This document shows positions 13,423 to 13,917 of a stretch of DNA of 13,917 nt, in pieces (within the stretch, counting starts at the first letter, position 1; each line of letters begins with the position of its first letter). The notes beneath the pieces were generated by a model, which saw only the letters and a list, made by a program, of their open reading frames with translations, made no database searches and was not told where the DNA came from. The translations under genes and the position numbers were made by a program. The stretch comes from DATKDU01 sp035512595 (GTDB taxonomy: Bacteria > Planctomycetota > Planctomycetia > Pirellulales > Pirellulaceae): contig DATKDU010000339.1 of NCBI GenBank assembly GCA_035512595.1, positions 1 through 13,917 on the forward strand, read 5' to 3'.

Positions 13423-13917
13423 ATGCACCAGTCTGGCCGCTGGATCAGCTTTCCTCTTGCGATCGTGCTGCTCATGGCCCCAAACGTCCAAGCACAGGAG
13501 TCCCCGGAGTCGCTCCTGGCGCGCGCCAAGACGGTACTCGCGCAGCTCGACGGCGACATCAAGCTCAGCGGCCTGAAGGAGCCGGTTGAAATCCGCCGCG
13601 ATCGCTGGGGCATCGCGCACATTTACGCCCAGAACCAGCACGACCTGTTCTTCGCCCAAGGGTTCGTAGCGGCGCAGGACCGGCTGTTTCAGCTCGACCT
13701 GTGGCGGCGCGTGGCCCGCGGCGAGACGGCCGAGCTATTTGGCGAGGAAGGGATTGAGGCCGACCGCTTTGCGCGACTGGTGAAGTACCGCGGCGACATG
13801 AATGCCGAGTGGACCAGCTACGCTCCCGATGCGCGGGAAATCGCCACGGCCTTCACCGGCGGCATCAACGCCTGCATCGACCACATCGGCGCGAAGCTGC
13901 CGATCGAGTTTCAGCTT
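13423..13917 (+). CDS. Penicillin acylase family Ntn hydrolase (partial, runs off right edge)
   Basis: 165 codons from ATG at 13423 to the window end, in frame with no stop. GGAGA lies 7 nt upstream. MHQSGRWISFPLAIVLLMAPNVQAQE is a Sec signal peptide, likely cut after VQA. The mature N-terminus matches the alpha chain of the family: EIRRDRWGIAHIYAQNQHDLFFAQGFVAAQDRLFQLDLWRR (about 61-102) and GETAELFGEEGIEADRFAR. Members are made as precursors and cleave themselves to expose a catalytic N-terminal Ser; that residue lies beyond the window. They hydrolyse amides such as beta-lactam side chains, acyl-homoserine lactones or other acylated compounds in the periplasm. Which of these applies here is unknown. 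Confidence 0.92.
   Translation, partial: MHQSGRWISFPLAIVLLMAPNVQAQESPESLLARAKTVLAQLDGDIKLSGLKEPVEIRRDRWGIAHIYAQNQHDLFFAQGFVAAQDRLFQLDLWRRVARGETAELFGEEGIEADRFARLVKYRGDMNAEWTSYAPDAREIATAFTGGINACIDHIGAKLPIEFQL

Overview
The window looks like chromosomal DNA of a planctomycete, most likely from the Pirellulales. This rests on the high GC content, the Tat-signal ('SRREFL') Gfo/Idh/MocA oxidoreductase, the many lineage-type hypothetical proteins and the loose gene spacing with small palindromic repeats between genes. This is judged by eye; no search was run. Nearly all genes lie on the minus strand. The exceptions are a membrane protein at 7603-9246 and a penicillin-acylase-like gene that runs off the right edge.

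Left 3.2 kb: an accessory, visibly rearranged locus that is less GC-rich than the rest. In the direction of transcription (right to left) it holds: the decayed C-terminus of what looks like a tyrosine recombinase (about 2365-2510); the last ~32-40 codons of a toxin gene whose body is gone (2162-2283); a complete Imm49-like immunity gene (1333-2160); a short DUF7691-like gene (1102-1314); an intact orphan toxin with a PD-(D/E)XK nuclease signature (535-1020); and a second Imm49-like gene, paralogous to the first, that runs off the left edge (1-531). So a toxin-tail plus immunity unit occurs twice in tandem, once with a full toxin and once with only its tail. The tail's last codons also carry the ribosome-binding site of the immunity gene. 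About 700 bp without a convincing gene follow (2511-3217), containing a perfect TTGACA palindrome. Then comes a 139-bp inverted-repeat element (3218-3356) whose right arm contains the stop codon of the next gene.

Middle (3353-7320), all minus strand: a prolyl-tRNA-editing-type YbaK domain protein; then a likely three-gene operon of a secreted or periplasmic helical protein, a V8/trypsin-like serine protease without a recognisable signal peptide, and an 86-residue carboxypeptidase-regulatory-like beta-sandwich protein; then an Ldh2-family malate/L-lactate dehydrogenase.

Right (7603-13917): a polytopic membrane protein of unknown function (+), convergent with a SAM-dependent methyltransferase across a strong hairpin; a tRNA-like 3' remnant; an aldehyde-dehydrogenase-superfamily enzyme lacking the usual catalytic-Glu motif; a Tat-exported Gfo/Idh/MocA oxidoreductase; and, divergent from it, the N-terminus of a secreted penicillin-acylase-family Ntn hydrolase. 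These look like ordinary, mostly single-gene planctomycete units.

The most interesting part is the tandem toxin-immunity cassette at 1-2510.
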